Of a stretch of DNA of 64,000 bases, positions 10,259 through 22,915 are shown in pieces (within the stretch, counting starts at the first letter, position 1; each line of letters starts with the position of its first letter). Source of the stretch: Heterobilharzia americana (lineage: Eukaryota > Platyhelminthes > Trematoda > Strigeidida > Schistosomatidae); assembly GCA_944470555.2 (NCBI GenBank), contig OX104127.1:112372741-112436740 (forward strand). Reading direction: 5' to 3'. The translations under genes were made by a program, and so were the position numbers. Below the pieces are notes generated by a model. The model was not told the origin of the DNA. It saw only the letters and a list, made by a program, of their open reading frames with translations, and did no database searches.

Positions 10259-12330
10259 ATGTACTGTCATACTTTCCTTTTGTGGTTCCAACGCATTCCA
10301 CAGTCGGTACAAGGCATCCTTGCACCTTTCCATCTATCTCCATTGGTTGAATTGGCTGAGGCTGCTTACAGGATGGTAGATGCAACGCGAGCGCAACCCG
10401 AAATGGAACCACCTATCAATATGACTACTGGTTCCAACCTTAATGCAGATCCATACTCATCAGACAACTCTTCATATCTTGACCCCACTGTTCATGGTAC
10501 TAAATTGTATGAGGAGCTTTGCAGCATCTGTAAGGAGATGTTGAAACACCGGCTTTCATGTGATCATGCTCCTCGCCGACGTTCCCGATCCACCACGAAA
10601 CGTCGCCGTACTAGATCGCAAACGAGGAACTCTCAACCTGGGATTTGCTGGCATCACAGACGCTATGGCGTCAGAGAAAAATTCTCTGATCCGTATAACT
10701 TCGACTCCAAGCTGCTGGAACACTCGTAAACCAGCGCGTGATAGTGACTTACGTCCCCGGCTAGCCCCTAGCCCGGGGTCTCTTCTACACTGCTGACCGC
10801 CACCCTGGTAAATACTGAGGTGGAAGCTAGCGTTTCCCTCCTTCGGTCATTTCCGACCCATGAACTTGTGTTCCTAGCCAGATGCCTGGGGTTTAACGTC
10901 ACACAACAACAACTGGACCACTGGTGTTTACCAAAAAGCAATTTTTACCTCAAGATAAACTGTGAGTCATGAAGGCTAGGTTCGGACATATGCTGAAAGT
11001 GGGACAACTAGACATTCCAAGGGTTCATGTTCCTCTCATTCGCATATGTTGACCATAGACGACTCAACACATTTGCGATTCCAGGTCATTACTCAGCACT
11101 TCACATGCATGGCCCGGCGGCTGCTCTGAAATCTTCAACTGAAAACTTCGCCCGACTCGTATCTATTTTGAAGCAACAGTTCACAAGGGGGACGTTCCGA
11201 AGGCAGTGGTTACCATATGATTCGACTTGTCTGGACCTTCTGTGTGCCTTTCGGACCATTGCATTATGCACAAAAAACTTACAGTATTTCATGCATATTT
11301 TTCTGTACGACCTAGATTTTGCCTGTGCTTGCTTTAGCGACTGACTTATGGCAACGTCCGAAAGCCGGATAGTTCGGTATTAACATGGGGAATGATTCAA
11401 AGGAATTAGGTTGACACGACCCAGACAAATTGCTGCCTTCTTTTGCATAGTTTACCCGACTTCCTTGAACCAAGCTCAGTTAAAGGCTATATTTCAACAA
11501 CATAGGGGTACGATTTAACGTGATAATATGTGCGATACTGCTAAGCAATAACGAGTCACATGAAAAGTACCTCAACATTACCGCTGGGTAACTATACAGT
11601 CCAAAGGTTTTTCTGGTATAGAATACGTACTATAGAGCAAACAAGTGATTAACTGAACTGAACTGTCAAATACCTGAGGATCAACTAGAATATTCCCAAC
11701 AAAATAGGATTGAAAATCTGTCTACAAGCATCAGATCAGACAGTAAACGTTTCCGATAGACAGTTGAAAAACAGGTGGTCGCTTCGCAGCACAACACCTA
11801 GTTGAACGAAACAGAATTTCGAGAACAGTAAGGTAGCGCCATGTTGTCAACATTTCAGCAGCACGCAGTGGTTAAGTGGAACACCAATGATGAATCTCAA
11901 TCAAAACGAAGGGATAAAGAGGACGGGAAAATGTAAAGATGATATTACGCAGGTCAGGAGCAAAAGATAAAGTATGCGAGGAGAACGGAAACAGTCAAGC
12001 AAATGTCAGTGGTGCCGAACAGAGTCCTCAGGGGAATCTTCAACTCGCTTATCCCGCTATATTTATTGCAAGCGCAGACGACCATACCCATCGCACATAT
12101 TTGCAGCAAACATTTTTAAGGCTTCACAAGCATTCAGTTGCCGCCAACCTGGTCAAGTGCCAGCTTGTCAAGTTACTGACCTTCTTTAGACATGTTTTTG
12201 ATGACCTTGGCATTCGCTCATCACCTGAAGACCCGTCTGTTATCGATACATAGGCTTTAAACAAGTTACGAGGAAGAGGTACTCAGGCCGACCATTTCAC
12301 CGTGTATGAACATATGCCGGAAGATAAAAC
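10259..12330 (+). pseudogene. Decayed Gypsy-type LTR retrotransposon gag-pol
   Basis: Broken frames follow the Gypsy order. At 10259-10729 a gag-like piece has PQSVQGILAPFHLSPLVELA and a basic tail leading to CWHHRRYGV, the gag/nucleocapsid junction type seen in schistosome Boudicca-like elements. RT onset is at about 10970 (KARFGHMLKVGQLDIP). At 11040-11150 DHRRLNTFAIPGHYSALHMH resembles the Gypsy motif YRRLN-x-x-TIPDRYPIPHIHD. At about 11280 QYFMHIFLYDLDFACA resembles QRFMD-x-x-L-x-x-L-x-F-x-Y-x-Y. At 12040-12240 the RT thumb follows (HKHSVAANLVKCQLVKLLTFFRHVFDDLGI). Catalytic Asp pairs are damaged and at least five frame changes are needed, so it is dead. 11345-11930 has no readable coding. 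Confidence 0.65.
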
Positions 12331-12375
12331 AAAAGGCCGCTTGATATCGGTAAGCGCAACTTATTCCATCCATAC

Positions 12376-14376
12376 AGACCAATACAGGACCAGGCATTAT
12401 TGCCAATGGTCCGAGTTGCCACACCTCATATCAGTACATCAAGTAAAAAGGCAGTGAGGCGCAAGATGAAGATAAGAAAACTCAGTCAAAAGAAATATAA
12501 AGTACGAAAAAAGAATGAGAAAATGGTGAGATTCGGTATAGTGTCGTTAGGATTAGGATAATGTGTGTGGGGATACATATGCGCCACTGACATTGGTTCT
12601 GAGCCATATCACCTAGAATCCCCCACCACTTGTTCCTCTTGTTCTGCAGACCCCAACCGGCCAGTCTGCACCGCCTCACATGGCTCAAACCAACAACCAA
12701 AGACTTCATACATTAGTGCATGTTTTAGTCTGGCCGCCTCAGGCTTTTTCCAGCCTGGACCTACTTCGGCCAACATTGTGTGACGAGGCAATCGGTGACT
12801 AGGCATACGTAACACGTGTCGGAGCCAACCATCTCAGTCGATGAAGGTTCACAACCTCGCCAACTGATTTACCTCTTCTCCCTGAAACTCTACATTTGAC
12901 TTGTGCGTTACTCACGTGGTGACACCACGGAATACGGCGGCCTATACTACGAAGGCAGTGCTGGTCAAACACCTGAAGCCTTCTCATGTCTTCCATCTTC
13001 AGTGGCCATGTTTCACAGTCATACGGCGAGACAGACCGGACTACTGCGCAGTACACGCGGCCCTTAATAGACAATCAGATATCACGGCGGTGCCACATGT
13101 GGCGTAAGTTGGTGAAAGCCAGCCGAGCCTTTTGTATCCGTGCAGAGATTTCATCGGCCACTGAGCCACCAGGGAAGGGCCGATCCTACTTCCCAGGTAA
13201 GTGAATTGGTCAACACACTCAACCACTTCACTCTCTATTGTTAGCCGTGGCACCGTTGAAGACCAATCCTGGAGCAAAAATTTGCATCTGGATGGTGAAA
13301 AACGCATTCCAAACATTCTCAGCCTGCCACTCAAAGTGTTCGAAAGACTGCATGTTGTCAGCGTCTTCACCTGACAGGACTATATCATCTGAATATTCTA
13401 GGTCTAATGAAGTTTCCCCTGCGATTAGATCAATATCTGTGTAATCAGGCGACGAGAGGGAGACCTCTATAAGAATATCTGTGGTAAAATTGAATAAGAA
13501 TGGAGAGTGGGCACTCTTGACGGACACCACTCGATGAGCATAGCTCCCTGGGCATCTCACCATAGACTCCTTTGATACCTCAGGAGTTAGCCCGTCTGAT
13601 CCTCCCGCCCTTCCTCGTTTCAGCTTGTTCGACTTCTGCTAGTGTTGCGAGGGGTCTACCTCAATGTTGCATTCGAGACTCGACTGGATCTCAGGCAACG
13701 CAGTGGTGTCTGGAGACCAGTTAAACTATTCCTCGAAGTGTCCTATCCATCGTTCCAGTCATCTCCTCTGCGAGTGGATTGCAGATCCATCCTTCTCCGC
13801 TATGGTCTCACTAACTGCAGTTGACCTTTCCACCCTAGTTTCCTTAGTAAATGTAAATAACTGTCTACTGCTACCAATCGCCACTGACTTTCCCATCTTT
13901 TTAGCCTTCCCTGCTCACCACTGTTCGCAGTCGTTGGGTGGACTTTTTCTCAGTCTACTTTAATGTTGTGCTAGTTCTTCATTGTACTCGGGGCCTACGG
14001 GGAGGGGTTCACGTGCATTCATTAGTTTGGAGGAAGCTGCTGATATCCACTCTTTCGGAGTCGGTTACGGTCTTCAGCGCTGCTTTTGGAGCAGACTGGA
14101 GATGGCACCAAGCTTCTTCTGGATGAGTGATAGTCTTCTGTTCCGATAACCACCTAGGCAACTTCTCACTGAACACGGCTTTGGTGTTTTCGTTGTCCAG
14201 CAGCACTCGCAATCGTCTTGTTGCCAATTTTTTTTACGTCCATTGAGTCGCAGGCATATACGCGCTCGGACCAACGCGTGGTCGCTATCCAAGCATGCAC
14301 TCCAGAAGGAGCGGCAGTCCTCGGCCTATCCTCTCCGGCGATGACTGATAGCAATGTGGTCTATCTGTGTCCATCG
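12376..14376 (-). mobile_element. RTE-like fragment (family B), RT to 3' end, twin of 32653-34652
   Basis: Minus-strand pieces carry the RTE thumb and tail: FTYLGSRIGPSLVA (near 13.2 kb), [31 protein letters not shown], then [36 protein letters not shown] near 13.4 kb is the region just after the catalytic YSDD, here with reading breaks. Every open frame in this interval recurs with the same translation 20277 bp to the right. The 3' end (low coordinate) lies near 12376. The 5' end is truncated at about 14376, where similarity to the right-hand copy stops. Confidence 0.8.
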
Positions 14377-16806
14377 CTGGATTGAGCTCGGTGTACGCCA
14401 CGGTATAACAATGGTTGCAGCGATGATTTAGCCTGGTTTCCCTTGTATTAGACTGAAAAATGCACACAGCATCATCGTTTGGCTCGGCATTATGCCCTGT
14501 CTACCTTTATCCTACCTTTTTTGTCGGGATGTCAGTGAAAGATCAATGGGACTGCTATCAAAGCTTAGTCCTTGTCTGTGTAAAGCAAGGGTGGTTCTGA
14601 AGACCGACGGCATAATCCATTGCGGAAAAAGAACTCATACTTCACTTGGTTTACGTGTTCACTCAAGCAAGGCTACAGTAGATGTGCAACCTTCCCGTAA
14701 AATGGCGTTTCCTTCTGGTAATAATTATGCATTCTTGTGAATACAAGCGCGCGCCGGTTTGCAGAGGTGCTTATATTGCTGTACCACTTAGATTTCGATT
14801 TTGCTATAGCAGTGGGGATTCGAAATTATTAACTCAATCAGCAAATGAGAAGGAATGCCCTAAGCTGCGAACAGAATCCCAGGTTCCGATGACCAAAAGA
14901 TTCAACAGGACGAAGTTCGCCATAGAAACATTTTAGTTTAATTTGGAGAAGGGAGAGACCGTAAACCATATACCTTTCACTTATTATCATAGTCGTGGTC
15001 GCTGAAAGTTCGAGCGGGTGCGGTAGAATCATCTCGTGGACGTTGAATATATTGAGGGTACGTTGGAAATAGTGACCAAAGTCTATAGATGGCTGTTTTA
15101 AGCTTATCACAACAAAGCCAGTTTGGTCAATGCACAAGTGCTCATTGTACGAGGGGTTGCCATAATCCACGTTCCAGACAGGGATAACGGTGCTGTTTCA
15201 TGCTCACCCAGGATTGGTGTAGAATTTGGCTACTAATGGAAAGAAGACTACGCCACAGCCCTTGCAAGCAGCACACGATGAACAGGAGTTTCTGAGCGAC
15301 ATATCCAGGCAGGCATTCAACAACTAGTTTTGAGACTGAAACGGATATCGGAAAAAAGATAAAATTGACAGCGTATTGAGGCAGAGACAAAATGTCAGAC
15401 TTAAAGTTGAATTTCTTCCCTTGAGGAATCGGATGACATACCTGGGGTATGGATAATTTTTTTCAGAGAATATATAAAATCATATTATATTGTTGTATTT
15501 GTTAGTGCCAAGAATGGCTGCTTAATGCTAGGTGGCACAGGTTTACGCTGGTAATCATATTGAATCATTATAAAGCACATTATCAAGTTCTGGCTCAGAC
15601 ATAAAGCAGATAGGATAGGACGAAAACGCAGACCTTCGTTGTCTGTGAAGCTACTAGGATTTCTTAAACCCCCTCCGGATACGTTATCCTACTGAAGTAT
15701 CAGAGTTAGTGAGCAGTAGAAACTTGGAAGGGTCAGCTAAATAAGGGTAGTTACTGAGTGGGAAAACTCTAGTAAGCTGAGCTGGTGTATACATGCACGG
15801 CAAAAATATGCGAAGTACTGGTTAGCAAAGATGGCTAACGGGAATGGAACCAGAGGTGCACTTTGATTAGCGTTAATCTTAAGGTGGCTGAAGCTTCTGA
15901 AGAAAAAAACAATCTTAGGTTTCCAGCGGCCTAAAAATGTGAGCGGAAGGCGGCTGCTTAAAGTTGGTATCAAGTGTTAGGAAGTTATTTCGTGAGAAAA
16001 AAAGCATCAGGTAGGTTCTTGAGCTGTTTGACTGTCGAGCTTCGTCTCATAATGTGAGGTAGTTGTTTAATGCAGATTTTGAAGTTGTTTGTTGCGAAGT
16101 TTTACGTCATGTATTTAAGGAGGAGTGATCAGACGAAACGTCAACCCGCTTGTAAAGCTTATGGTGCAACTTGGCAATGCATGAACCCGCACTGGCACTT
16201 CAATTAGTGATAGGATAGTCGACTTCACAAGTCAATTATTTAGAGCTGACTATCTACCTAAAACCAAACTAATTTGCACTGTACTGGCATTTATAGGTGA
16301 GAACAATCAGCTTGGAAGTTACGAGTATCACTTTTAGACTTCTCATTTTACATCCCGATCTATATAGGTTGCCGATTGAAATTTATCCGCATAGAAGTGT
16401 GATATCTTTATTGCCCATCGAACATCAGATCAGCCAACAAAAGATGAGTAAAGTACATTGTTGCACTGGTTGTCTGCCGCTTCTTTCCAGACAAATCGGG
16501 TTACATGGGCAGGATGGAGGATTTGATGGCTCAAAGCATCCCTCCCTAGATTCTTCCAAGTGAACGTAATATTTGTAGTCAGATAACAAGTCATCGGAGT
16601 TAAGTGGCTTGCCAGCAGTCGAAGGTGCCGCATACTTTGTCAGTGAAGATTTCATCTTCTTGTTTCTTTCGGAATGGTCTTCAAAACAGTAACCAATAAA
16701 CTTGCATCAACATTTTTAAAAACCACTTTGGGGCTTGCTGTAAATTTTAATACCTGTGACTGATTTCGGTCCTCCGTTGCTGTCTTATGTTAGCTAGTCA
16801 GGAAGC
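14377..16806. other. Unassigned, probably old Gypsy remnants
   Basis: Several frames of 60-110 codons on both strands, none with a recognisable domain. Because a Gypsy integrase piece lies just to the right on the minus strand, the part from about 15 kb may be its 3' region or LTR, but no LTR was identified. Confidence 0.25.
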
Positions 16807-17145
16807 CTACGCACAAGGGAAAGTGTTGGAATGAAAGGAAACTTGATGTGCCCCAAGGTAGAGAAGTGCACTAAAAATTATTCTGGTGACATGCTCGAGA
16901 AACCGTGTTAGCCAGCTGTAGGATTTCAACTGTGCCTTCGCTTGCTGATGAGCATTTACGGCTGAAAATATAGACTTTAGCTGCCGGTGACAATATTTTA
17001 CCATACTACTTGCCTTTAGGTCATCGGCTGTCTTTTGATAGCAAAGAAATCTGTGAATGTGGTCAAAAAGTAAAATAATCCACATTCGAGTTGTCGCCCA
17101 TGGTCGGTTCGTATGCAAGACAACAACCCGAATTTCACCATTCAT
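16807..17145 (-). pseudogene. Gypsy-type integrase remnant
   Basis: A minus-strand frame reads SSMVKYCHRQLKSIFSAV, a damaged form of the integrase motif NGMVERFHRQLK that follows the catalytic Asp in Ty3/Gypsy integrases. A diverged LTRFLEHVTRI stretch follows it. The catalytic triad is not intact and no neighbouring RT was found upstream on the same strand, so this is a fragment. Confidence 0.5.
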
Positions 17146-17381
17146 CTTTCAAAAACATAGGCATTTGCTCCAGGGTAAATATTCCGACCATTTATTTAAG
17201 TGAATAATCCAAGTGAAAAATGAGTTTGCTGATTGGTTTGTGACAGCGGTCCTGCAAGATTCACGCAGACGTGCTCGACATGAGCGTCTTCATGCAACGG
17301 ATAACCACACAGTTTTGGTGGGTTAGCTTCTCCAAATTAGTGAGTCCACCATTGTTATCCTCTGAGAGACTAGATATATAA

Positions 17382-18345
17382 TTATTATTCGTCCTTTGGG
17401 TTTCTAGTGGAACATAGGGCTTCAGTAGCACGTCTCCAATCCACTCTCTTCTCTGAAGTACTTCTAATCTGGCCCCACGGCTGCCTACGAGCCTTCATTT
17501 CCTCCTCCATGTCACTCTCGCCCCGGACACTCAATTCGTCGTTTCCCCATTGGGTCCCACTCGACATCCTGGCCTGGTACGTGATGTCCACAATCGGTCT
17601 TCTCAGTGTATGCCCAATCCGTCTCCACCTTCTTCTGCATATTTGTTGGGTGATAGGTTCCTGGTTGGCTCGTTTCCAGCCAGGGTTCCTTGTTGCCTAT
17701 CCTTATCATTCTGGCCATCTGATCTTCAGTATCGAGTGAGCGTAGGCGGCAGCTGTTGATGAATGTCTGTAGTTTGCTAGAAATGCTCTTCGTGATGCAC
17801 CAAGTTTCTGGACCATATAGCAGCACTGACCTCACTGACATTGGTGTCGAGAGTCCAGATTTTGTTCACGCATCATGCTGAGTGCAATGCAGTAGATCTC
17901 CACACTGATCTCAGATTAACGAAGACCTACCTTTTCTATCCTGGCTGCCCTGACGTCCTCATCTGTGCTGCCGACACGCCGCCTGTGGTTGAAGCGATGC
18001 TGCCTAGGCAGGTAGATGAAAGTGATAACTTCCTCTAGATTTCTCCCATTGATGGCGATTGGCGCTTATGGCTCTTGGTTGGGTATCTTCATCACTTCTG
18101 TCTTCTCTACTTTCACCCGGAGGAAGTCCCGTCTTCCTTCGCTGCCTCGCCTCTTTTGCCAACCTGTTGGCTTTCGCCTGTGGGCCCCCGAGTTTGTGGC
18201 AAGACATTAGAAATAAATCATCATCGGTGGCGAAATCCAAATCTTCTAGACTCTTTTCATCGCATCGGCCAAACAGCGTATGTCCATCTTCTCACAGTTT
18301 GTTGCATCATCCAATCGAATCGGCCACAACCAGGAAGATCATCGG
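17382..18345 (-). mobile_element. RTE-like fragment (family A), inverted near-identical copy of 1284-2247
   Basis: Each open frame here is the mirror of one at 1.28-2.25 kb (for example 17512-17841 and 1788-2117; coordinates sum to 19629) with only a few residue differences (Arg for Trp, Pro for Leu, Asp for Gly). The 3' end is at about 17382 with an A/T-rich tail different from that of the left copy. The 5' limit is about 18345-18365. Confidence 0.85.
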
Positions 18346-18365
18346 TGGCGGTGGGCGGCAACCTT

Positions 18366-19159
18366 GTGTGTTATCGCGCATGCTTCCATGGTTACAAGTA
18401 CTTTCTTCTCCCTTTATCCCCTGACAACCCAGAAGCCCTTAGGGGTGTAAACGCCATTTCGATAATCCATCTGGTGTTCCGTGATCAGACTCCGCGTGAT
18501 TTTCACTCGTCTGGCCTTAACCATTCAGGTAAATGCTACATCATGCAAGTCGATAGACGCCTTTCTGTACGACCTACGCATTTTCCTCCACAAGTGCTTT
18601 TGAATAGGCATATGTAGTTTGATGTGTTGAGGAATGGAGACTCGCTTTCCTAACCTCTGCAGTATTCATCTGGTGGTGCTAACAGATATTGGAATAGCTG
18701 CGTAGTGACTCCTTTTAACGGCCTCACCTAGCTTTTGCCTAACTACTCCTCAGATATTTTCCTCTCTAAAAGGTGGGTTAATAAATGCTAACTTTTGGAG
18801 CCATGAGAACCGCTGTTTCGCACTGCCCACTTTTTGATCACTTATTGACAAACACCAGGGTGGCCATTTTTAGCTGGTGTGTAGTTCAATAATCCTATTT
18901 CGTAATCAGTAGTACTTTGGGAATCGTCCTGGCGCAAAACTGGCAGACGCAAAGGCCAATCGTTATTTGCTCGAACTTTTTATATACCCACGAATACGAG
19001 ACCAAGAAAGAACGCAGTAACGTAGTCGGATGGAACAGTGTATTTGCGGGGTCGGGCTGAGATAAGGATGCGTTCCAACTAACTGGCTAGAGAGTCGAAT
19101 ACGAGCAGTGTAACGTAACACGACAGCGTGCCAAATGGCGAGGATGCCTGACCGGGTGC
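18366..19159. other. Unassigned sequence
   Basis: One plus-strand frame runs through here from the inverted RTE copy, but its distal part has no recognised motif. No RNA gene was seen. Confidence 0.25.
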
Positions 19160-19677
19160 CTTCGGCTTGGCAAGTTTAGTTAAACCATCAAGGTCAGCAT
19201 CAGTGTTGAATCTCGCTGAACCCTAGGCTATTGATTCTGGAGAAGTGTGTGACGCTACAGTACTTTCAGGGCGAATTTTCTCTCCTCTATCAAGTTGGGT
19301 CTTCATCAAGTTTTTTTAAATTGGGATGTAACTAAACTTCTGAAATGAAGATATTGTACATCCAATGAAGACTTTCACTATATGGATCTTTCTATAAATC
19401 CATCGTTCCTTTTAACTAGGGAGACGCCTCTGAAGTTGATATGATTCCTGTCATGGTGTTCAGATTCGAAGTTAAGGTTCACGTGACAGGAGTTGAAGTT
19501 CCTTAACAAGGCTTCTGCCTTCGCTCCACTTTTAATTGCGGTAAAAATATCATCTGTGTACCACTGATACGGTTCCGACTGTTCTATCAAATTCTCAAGA
19601 TTACTGGCCTTTAGACTTGAGGAGAATGAGTCAGTAGAAAGTGGTCCCAACGGGCTTCCCATTTCGACGCCATCTAT
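19160..19677 (-). pseudogene. Penelope-like element RT, 3' part, split by an RTE insertion
   Basis: The minus frame 19662-19378 begins MGSPLGPLSTD and continues to WYTDDIF, NFNSCHVNLNFE and FRGVSLVKRNDGF. This is the PLE reverse-transcriptase order (GSPLGPLLAD, Y-x-DDIF, FN-x-x-H-x-N-x-x-FT, R-x-DG). The catalytic Asp pair is present. Below 19378 the frame is broken but traces of the next PLE block (QYLHF-like) can be followed to about 19160. The 5' portion of the same RT lies at 22769-22915. Confidence 0.8.
19662..19677. repeat. Target-site duplication, left copy (16 bp)
   Basis: TTTCGACGCCATCTAT here is repeated exactly at 22769-22784, on either side of the RTE element. Confidence 0.95.
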
Positions 19678-22600
19678 TGTTATTATTATTACTAGTCCCT
19701 TGGGTTCCTAGTGGAACATACGGCTTCAGTAGCACGTCTCCATTCCACTCTGTTCTCTGAGATCTTTTGAACCTGGTTCCATGACAGCCCAGAAGCTCTC
19801 ATTTCCTCCTCGCACGACCTCCTCCATGTCAACTTCGACACCGACGTCCAACTCGTCGCTTCCCATGGGGATTCCACTCGAGCAACTGGCCTGACGCGTG
19901 ATGTCGTCAGTCGCCTTCTCAGTGCATGCCCAATCCATCTCCACTTCCTCCTGCATATTTGTTGAGTGATAGGTTCTTGGTTGGTTCGTTCCCAGAGTTC
20001 CTTGTTGTTTATTCTTTCTGGCCATCTGATCTTCAGTAGCGAGGCACCGTAGGCAGTTGTTGATGAATGTCTGTAGTTTATTGGAAATCCCTTTCGTGAC
20101 GCGCCAAGTCTCTGAACCATACAGAAACACTGACTTGACGTTGGTGTTGAAAATCCGTATCTTGTTCCGCATGCTGAGTGCAGAAGATCTCCACACTGGT
20201 TTCAGGCTAATGAACACCTGTCTTGCTTTTCTGATTCTGACTTTGACGTCCTCGTCCGTCCCGCCTGTAGTTGAAACAGTGCTTCCTAGATAAGTGAAGG
20301 AGGTTACTTCCTTTAAGTTTCTCCCGTTGATGGTGATTGGAGTTTGTTGTTGTTGGTGGTGATGGTTGCGGTATCTTCATCACCTCTGTCTTCTCTATAT
20401 TCACCTGAAGTCCCGTCTTCGCTACCCTGCCTCTACTGTCAACTTGTTAGTTTTTGCCTGCAGATCTTCAAGTTTATGTGACATCAGGCACAAGTCATCG
20501 GCGAAATCCAAGTCTTCTAGGTTCTTTTCCGCCGTCCAGCGTATCCCCCTCTTCTCGCTGCCTACTGTTTGCTGCATGACCCAGTCCACCACAATAAGGA
20601 ATATCATGGAGGATAGTGGGCAACCTTGTTTCATTCCTGTCTTCACTTCAAAATCATCACTGAGCTTCTCATTAAGAATTACTTGGCATGTGGCATCTTC
20701 ATATAGTTGTTGAATGAGGCGGATAAAGGTTTGAGGTACTCCGTAGTAATGAAGCAGTTTCCAAATTACTTCTCGGTTGACGCTGTCGAACGCCGGCCTT
20801 CTCAAAGTCGATGAAGTTGAGGTAGAGAGCTGATTGCCATTCTATGCTCTGTTCTATGATGATGCGAAGCGTTGCAATTTGGTCCTCACATGATTTGTAC
20901 TTCCTGAAGCCAGCCTGCTCCGGTCGTAGTTTTGAATCCAGTGCATCATTTAGCCTCTTCTCTCCAGGATGATGCGGCTTAATATTTTGTTTTGGGTGGA
21001 CAGGAGAGTGATTCCGCGCTAGTTCTTGCAAACACTGAGGTCTCCTTTCTTCGGCAGTTTGACAAGGTAACCCTTCTTCCAATCGTCAGGTACCTTCTCT
21101 TCCTTCCACACCTTCTGCAATAGTGGTGTGAGCATGTCCGCTGTCGTCTCTGCGTCTGTTTTCAGTGCTTCTGGCGGGATCCCATCTGGTCCTGATGCCT
21201 TCCCGCATTTCAGTAGCTTTATGGCGCTCAGGACTTCCATTTTCGTTGGGGGATTTACGTTCACTTGTAATTCAGCGGCTGCAGGTGGTATTTCTGGACG
21301 AAGTGCAGGTGGTGGTGGTGGTCGATTCAAGAGCTTCTTGAAGTGGTCGGCCCATCGTTTCCTCTGTTTCTCTTCTTTCGTAATTAAATTTCCTTCTTCA
21401 TCTTTTATTGGTTTCATCTGCGTTGATCTCTTCCCTGACAGCAACCTGGTTATTTGATACAATGTCGTCAGGTCTCTCTTACCTGCAGCCTGTTCTGCTT
21501 CACTTGCCAGTGTTTCGTAGAAGTGTCTTTTGTCTTTGCGTGCACTCTTCTTTACTTCTTTGTTCAGTGTTTTACACATTGTGCTCAGTTCCTCTTGTCG
21601 CTGAGCGTCCTTGCAGGGATGTTTCTCTACATCTCCCATTTTGTCTTGACGGCTGACTGATGTGAAGATTTCCTTTGTAGTTTTTCCCTTCAGTTTCCGA
21701 GTGTTGTACTTGAACTGTGGTCTATCACCAGCTTCCTTGAAGGCTTCCAACTTGATTTGGAAGGTTTCTTGCACTAGATAGTGGTGTGAACCTACATCTG
21801 CTCCTCTTCTTGACCTTGTGTTAAGTAGACTGCGTCTCCATTTTCTCGAGATTAAGATAAAGTCGATTTGATTTTTAGTGTGTCCATCTGGTGAAATCCA
21901 TGTCGCTTTGTGGATATCTTTGTGCCTGAACACACTGCCTCCAATCACCAAATCGTTGAATGCACAGAATTCTGCAAACAATTCTCCATTCCCGTTCATC
22001 ACCTCACCAAGCGCCTCTCAACCCATGGTTAGTTCTCTCCCCGTGTTGTCCCCTCCCAGTTTCGCATTCATGTCGCCCATTAGAATTTCGATATCGCCAA
22101 CTGACGTCTTGTCCAGTGTTGATTTAAGTTGTCTGTAGAATTCTTCCTTTTTCTCTTGCTCTACATTGTTTGTAGGTGCATAAAATTGTATGATTGTGAC
22201 CTTTCTTCCTTTTGAGTTGAATCTTGCTGTGATGATCCTGGAGGAGATTGGTTCCCACTGCATGAGAGCCTTCGATGTTGTTGAGGACATCATGATAGCC
22301 ACTCCCTCAGTGTGCTCGTGGTTGTCGTCTGGGTGACAATATCGGAGTAGATTATTGATTCTCCAGTTGACAGTTTGGAGAGTCCACTCCCATTCCATCT
22401 GCTTTCGCAAATCCCAAGCACTTCGATGTGATACCTTCTCATCTCCTTTGCAATCTGGGCTGCCTTACTGGGTTCAAACATCGTACGGAAATTCCATGTC
22501 CCCACGTTTACTTTCGCTTTTATCGAGAGAAGACACATCGGCCAATTGGCTTCCCGAAGGCTTTCACCAACTGGCGTCATTTCGCCTCTCCGATTCCAGC

Positions 22601-22768
22601 GGGGAATAAGTTTGTTTTCATTTTTTATATTTTGTTTGTGCTTTGAGGTTTCTTTAGCGGTTAGATTTGTTTTACGGTGTAGGGTTGCTAGTCCTATGCC
22701 CAACCTTCCCTGTACACCCGGGCTTAGGACCGGCTAGTAACTAGTGAACTAGTTAACCAGGCGAGGTT
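19678..22768 (-). mobile_element. Full-length RTE-like retrotransposon (family A), 3091 bp, inserted in a PLE
   Basis: Bounded by a perfect 16-bp target-site duplication. On the minus strand it starts at 22768, carries one EN-RT coding region and ends at 19678 in a short ATT-repeat tail (19680-19692), as RTE elements do. About 3.1 kb is normal for the family. It serves as the reference for the truncated family A copies at 0.97-2.25, 17.4-18.3, 42.2-43.3, 57.5-58.7 and 62.0-62.3 kb. Confidence 0.92.
19692..22703 (-). pseudogene. RTE endonuclease-reverse transcriptase with several frameshifts
   Basis: The N-terminal part (22703-22290) reads VNVGTWNFRTMFEPSKAAQI and LGICESRWNGSG, the AP-endonuclease start of RTE proteins. 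22410-22018 gives HTEGVAIMMS, IIQFYAPTNN and LMGDMNAKLG. 22002-21019 is a 327-codon open piece with VGSHHYLVQ (SDH-like signature), a linker, and the RT onset GKASGPDGIPPEALK and VPDDWKKG. Then come [54 protein letters not shown] and DFADDLCLM, then YLGS-type thumb and tail pieces to 19692. All catalytic blocks are recognisable, but at least six small indels split the frame. The protein is not functional as it stands. Confidence 0.88.
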
Positions 22769-22784
22769 TTTCGACGCCATCTAT
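22769..22784. repeat. Target-site duplication, right copy (16 bp)
   Basis: Exact repeat of 19662-19677; the bases belong to the interrupted PLE codons for the DGV region before MGSPLGPL. Confidence 0.95.
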
Positions 22785-22915
22785 CTGACTACATTACTGA
22801 CCGTTTAACTGGAACTGAATTTTTCTGGTGCATGGTAGTAAAAACTCCCACAGTCCTTCCCTGGGAATGAGTATATCACCGATCTCTTCGCATACGAATT
22901 CCCTGCTTAATGTTG
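22769..22915 (-). pseudogene. Penelope-like element RT, 5' part of the split copy
   Basis: Minus frame: EFVCEEIGDILIP, LWEFLLPCTRKIQFQLNGQ, a stop, then CSQIDGV, which joins in frame and in sense to the MGSPLGPL block at 19662 once the RTE insert is removed. This is the PLE RT segment before motif B (a family-typical form is F-x-FNG-x-x-YRQIDGVAMGSPLGPL). The in-frame stop shows the PLE is defective. Confidence 0.75.

Noticed and set aside
19692..22703. RTE open frames as host genes of the kind sometimes labelled craniofacial development protein-like
   Set aside because: The element has target-site duplications, RTE endonuclease and RT motifs and many frameshifts.
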